Source: Lantana camara (Eukaryota > Streptophyta > Magnoliopsida > Lamiales > Verbenaceae). Taken from it: a stretch of 64,000 nucleotides of DNA. Shown one piece after another: positions 60,994 to 64,000 of this stretch. Below the pieces are notes generated by a model. The model worked only from the letters and a program-made list of their open reading frames with translations, was not told where the DNA came from and did not search any database. Position 1 is the stretch's first letter; each line of letters begins with the position of its first letter. The stretch covers positions 60,171,501 to 60,235,500 of the forward strand of contig CM074862.1 of assembly GCA_037501455.1 (NCBI GenBank), in the 5' to 3' direction. The position numbers and the translations under genes were made by a program.

Positions 60994-61005
60994 GCTCTGA
61001 TACAA
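60994..61005 (-). other. R6 primer-binding site, one mismatch
   Basis: Minus-strand TTGTATCAGAGC, the initiator tRNA-Met site with one base changed from TGGTATCAGAGC, 8 bases after the LTR end. Confidence 0.8.
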
Positions 61006-61013
61006 CTTAACGA

Positions 61014-62283
61014 TGTAACACCCTAGCGCAAGGCACCACATCCCCCGCACTGAGACCCGACCCGCATATAAAATGGAAAGTCCATATACGTGCCAAGTCA
61101 CAGCAAACAGGGACTCACTCACTCACTATGCTAGGCGGGTGCTAACTTTCGAAACCAAATAAGCAGTTAAATAAAATAAATGCATGTGCGGAAGCAAAAC
61201 ATATGGTCAACCATAATAAGAAGCATGGCACGGGTTCAACTAACATAGATAGCTAGTCCCGAAATTTCCAACATAAATCATAAATCATAAGTCATAAGTC
61301 ACGGGGTTCAATCTATCCCCAGAAGCCTGTCCCAAATCAATGTTTCATAATCATAACATTTGTACATTCTTCATGATAACTTATTCAAATTACAAAATGC
61401 ATGTAAAATGACTCCGACTTAACCACAGGACTCGACAGACTAAAAATCCCGCCTAGCGCTCCAAAACCTGCAAGAAACTGAAAATAATACCGGGTTCAGT
61501 CTATAGGAGACCGGTGGGTATAAAACAGGGATTAATATCATAATAATATAGAATTCAAAATCGCACACGCATGCAAGTTATAATCCCGTACGAGGTTTTG
61601 TAACATTTTCCAAGTGGGTGAAAACAAAGAAAACAACGTCCGAGATTACAACCATTAATCCCATTCATTCATTACAATCATGTGGTCATTACGTGAGCCC
61701 TGGTGGGTGGGCGAATATCTCCAACCTACTCCTCGTGTGTGCATATCAATTCAATCTTTACATTAGCGATCATACACATTCATACATAACCGTTCATAAT
61801 CATTCATAATCATTATCATACATAATCATAAACACTTACACCGTTTTCCTTCGGGTGGTGGACGGGGTTTACAAGACCCGACCACCTCATACATTGACCA
61901 AAGGGGGTTACATGAATTCCCCCAAAGGCACTCAGCTCCCATTCCCCGCTTATCTCCTAGCGAGGGCTGGTATCACCGTACATGTGGTTGGGACTAGTAC
62001 AAGGGATCACTATCGACCCTTGCCTCCCCGGTAGCCACTTGCACTAAGTCCCTGGGCCCGTTTGTGCATAATCATGTCCACCCCAACAATCATAAGGTAG
62101 TACCCGAGCGCAACAATACCAAGAAGAAACAAGGACTTGGGAGTACCCTATGAACCCGACACGTCTCCGTCCAGGAGAAAACTGTACAAAAGATACATAG
62201 TGCTGTAGCATGATTTGAGATGAATCATATATGACGCACAGCAAGGCAATGAACATGATTTGAGATGAATAAGAGATGAGTGC
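61014..62283 (-). repeat. R6 5' LTR, 3' portion, interrupted by L4
   Basis: On the minus strand it ends GCTAGGGTGTTACA at 61014. It carries the conserved end block (GTGCGGGGGATGTGG) and a hairpin (61498-61512). Its left neighbour is the R6 primer site; on the right it is cut by L4 at 62284. Confidence 0.8.
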
Positions 62284-64000
62284 TGTAGCACCCGAGCGCA
62301 AGGTACCACATCCCCCGTACCAAGACCCGACCCGAATATGAAATGGACAATCCATACCCGAGCTAAATCACGGCGAACGGGGACACATATACTCGCTAAG
62401 CTAGGAGGGAGCTAACTTTCGCAACCAAAGAAACATAACAATATAAATAATACCGGTGCGGAAGCAAAGTACATTCATAAATAACAAGGTAAGTAAAGAG
62501 TGACGGGTTCAACAAACATAGATACCTAATCCGGAAATTTAATAAAATCACAAAACATCAATTACGGATTCTTTTTGTTCCTATAAGCTTATTCAGAATT
62601 CATGATGGTAGCAATAATCAATACAAATCATATATTCTTCATAATTTAAACAAATCAAGATACACTATGTATAAGAACAGACTCTGACTTGACCGAAAGA
62701 CTTAACAAACTCGACTTCCCGCCTAGCACTCCAAACCTACAAGAAAACTAAAAACAAACCGGGTTCAGTCTATAGGAGACTGGTGGGTATAAAATGAGGC
62801 ATAAGTATAGTATAAGATGATATTTAAACATTCACATGCAAGTTATAATCCCAAGTGAGGTTTTCGAAGTATTTCCCAAGTGGGCGAGAGAAAGAATCAT
62901 CAAAAGGGATTATAACATTCATTTCATTCTTTAGGTCTTTCGTGGCCCGACGAGTAGGCGTGCATTATCTCCATCCAATACCTTGTGTAGTACATTAAAC
63001 ATTCATTCGTTCTCTCTTTCTTTCATGCATTACATTCTTTCGTGCACATTCATGAACATTTACACCTTCTTCCTCCGGGTTGGTGGTGGGATTACAAGAC
63101 CCGACCACCCATTCATTGACCAAAAGGGGAGCATGAATCCCTAAATGGCACTCAGCGTCCATTCCTCGCTAACTCCTAACGAGGTCCGCTTACGCCGTTC
63201 ATTAGTTGGAACTAGTGTGAGGGATCACCGTCGGCCCATGCCTCCCCGGATAGCCACTCACACCAAGTCCCTAGGCCCCATTCTGTGCATTCATTCATTC
63301 ATTCATTCTTGCCAAAACATTTGGTAGGGTTCATAAAAGAAGGGCTTTACTTTGCAAACATTTACTCTTGAAAAGTGACTCCATATAGGTATAATAGTTT
63401 TGGCCGAAATCTTTACACATTGGGAGTATATAGGGTCAGTTAACTAATAGAAGAGAAACCCGCCTGTCCTTAGCTTACCAACCAACACTAAGAAGAAACA
63501 AGAGGACTCGAAAGTGTCCTGAGAACCCGACAAGTCTCCGCCCTGGAGAAAACTGTACAAAGGACAATAGAGGGTACACGTAAGACTCAAGAGTCTAAAT
63601 AAACCATATATGACGCACGACAATGCAATGAATATGATATGAAAGTATAGATATGATATCATGCCATAGAAACATTCTAGTGCACAATTAATGTCTTAAA
63701 GACATGTATACAAGCCATTCATTCCTTTCAAGAAACGTTCATATCCATATCGATTCATGACGTTCATTTCTATACCACATAAATCTAAGAAATTCAAATA
63801 ATGATCATCTCACGTAGTATAACATGTAAACACTTCATATCAATCATTAAAAGAAGCACAACATCATTTGGGTGTTCAAACATGAAGCATCAATGCATGC
63901 ATGTACCATATTGAAGCAAGGAAGACATATTGAGCCATAAACTATATATGACAAGTATAACATAGGTTATGAAGGCATAAGAGGTGATATTATGTCAAGG
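62284..64000 (-). repeat. L4: related minus-strand LTR inserted in the R6 LTR, runs off the window
   Basis: On the minus strand it ends GCTCGGGTGCTACA at 62284. No primer site follows, so this is either a solo LTR or the 3' LTR of an element lying to the right. It matches the R6 LTR in the same order of blocks: GTGCGGGGG end block, hairpin CAGTCT/AGACTG (62766-62782), CCGGGTGGTGG block near 63075, and CCTCCCCGG block near 63243. The left target copy would be AGTGC (62279-62283). Confidence 0.75.
62766..62782 (-). promoter_or_regulatory. Conserved LTR hairpin, L4
   Basis: Plus-strand CAGTCT-ATAGG-AGACTG. The R6 copy (61498-61512) has AGACC where this has AGACT, a change that keeps a G-U pair on the minus-strand RNA. 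Confidence 0.5.

Overview
The window looks like nuclear repeat DNA of a flowering plant. It contains Ty3/gypsy LTR retrotransposons of the chromodomain (chromovirus, Tekay/Del-like) type with long LTRs and initiator-tRNA-Met primer sites, plus one CACTA (En/Spm) DNA transposon with TNP2- and TNPA-like genes. I found no host gene, rRNA or tRNA gene. The species cannot be fixed from sequence alone; AT-rich, intron-rich DNA fits a eudicot.

I name the units R1-R6 (gypsy elements), L1-L4 (isolated or broken LTRs) and CACTA-1. Layout: R1, minus strand, non-autonomous, 1-10645 (left tip about 230 bp outside the window); L1, LTR 3' part, 10646-11363; L2, LTR split into 11364-12700 and 43470-44004; L3, an LTR with an inverted duplication, 12701-13820 and 42559-43469; R2, plus strand, gag-only, 13821-42558 (TSD GAATA); CACTA-1 inside R2, 19370-38843 (TSD ATG); R3, plus strand, inside the TNP2 gene of CACTA-1, 25541-34221 (TSD ACACA); R4, plus strand, nearly full coding capacity, 44146-55006 (TSD ATTGG); R5, whose pol remnant (44005-44145 and 55007-55382) is split by R4 and whose 3' LTR is 55383-58437; R6, minus strand, non-autonomous, 58438-62283, its LTR interrupted by L4 (62284 to the end).

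The order of insertion can be read from the nesting: R6 holds R5; R5 holds L2 and R4; L2 holds L1/R1 and L3; L3 holds R2; R2 holds CACTA-1; CACTA-1 holds R3. The chain R6-R5-L2-L3-R2-CACTA-1-R3 is seven levels deep. R3 carries several inactivating changes. R4 is closest to intact but has one in-frame stop and a changed integrase catalytic residue. R1, R2 and R6 lack reverse transcriptase and could only have moved with proteins from relatives such as R3/R4 (inference).

The most interesting signals are inside the LTRs. (1) A short hairpin whose stem sequence differs between families while pairing is kept; in several families it lies 20-35 bp after a TATA-like box. (2) A cluster of GC-rich palindromes in most families, each family with its own arm sequence. 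(3) A strong splice-donor-like AAGGTAAG in the upstream part of the LTRs, matched by a CAG acceptor one base before the gag ATG in R2 and R3. All coordinates and comparisons are by eye, without alignment software.
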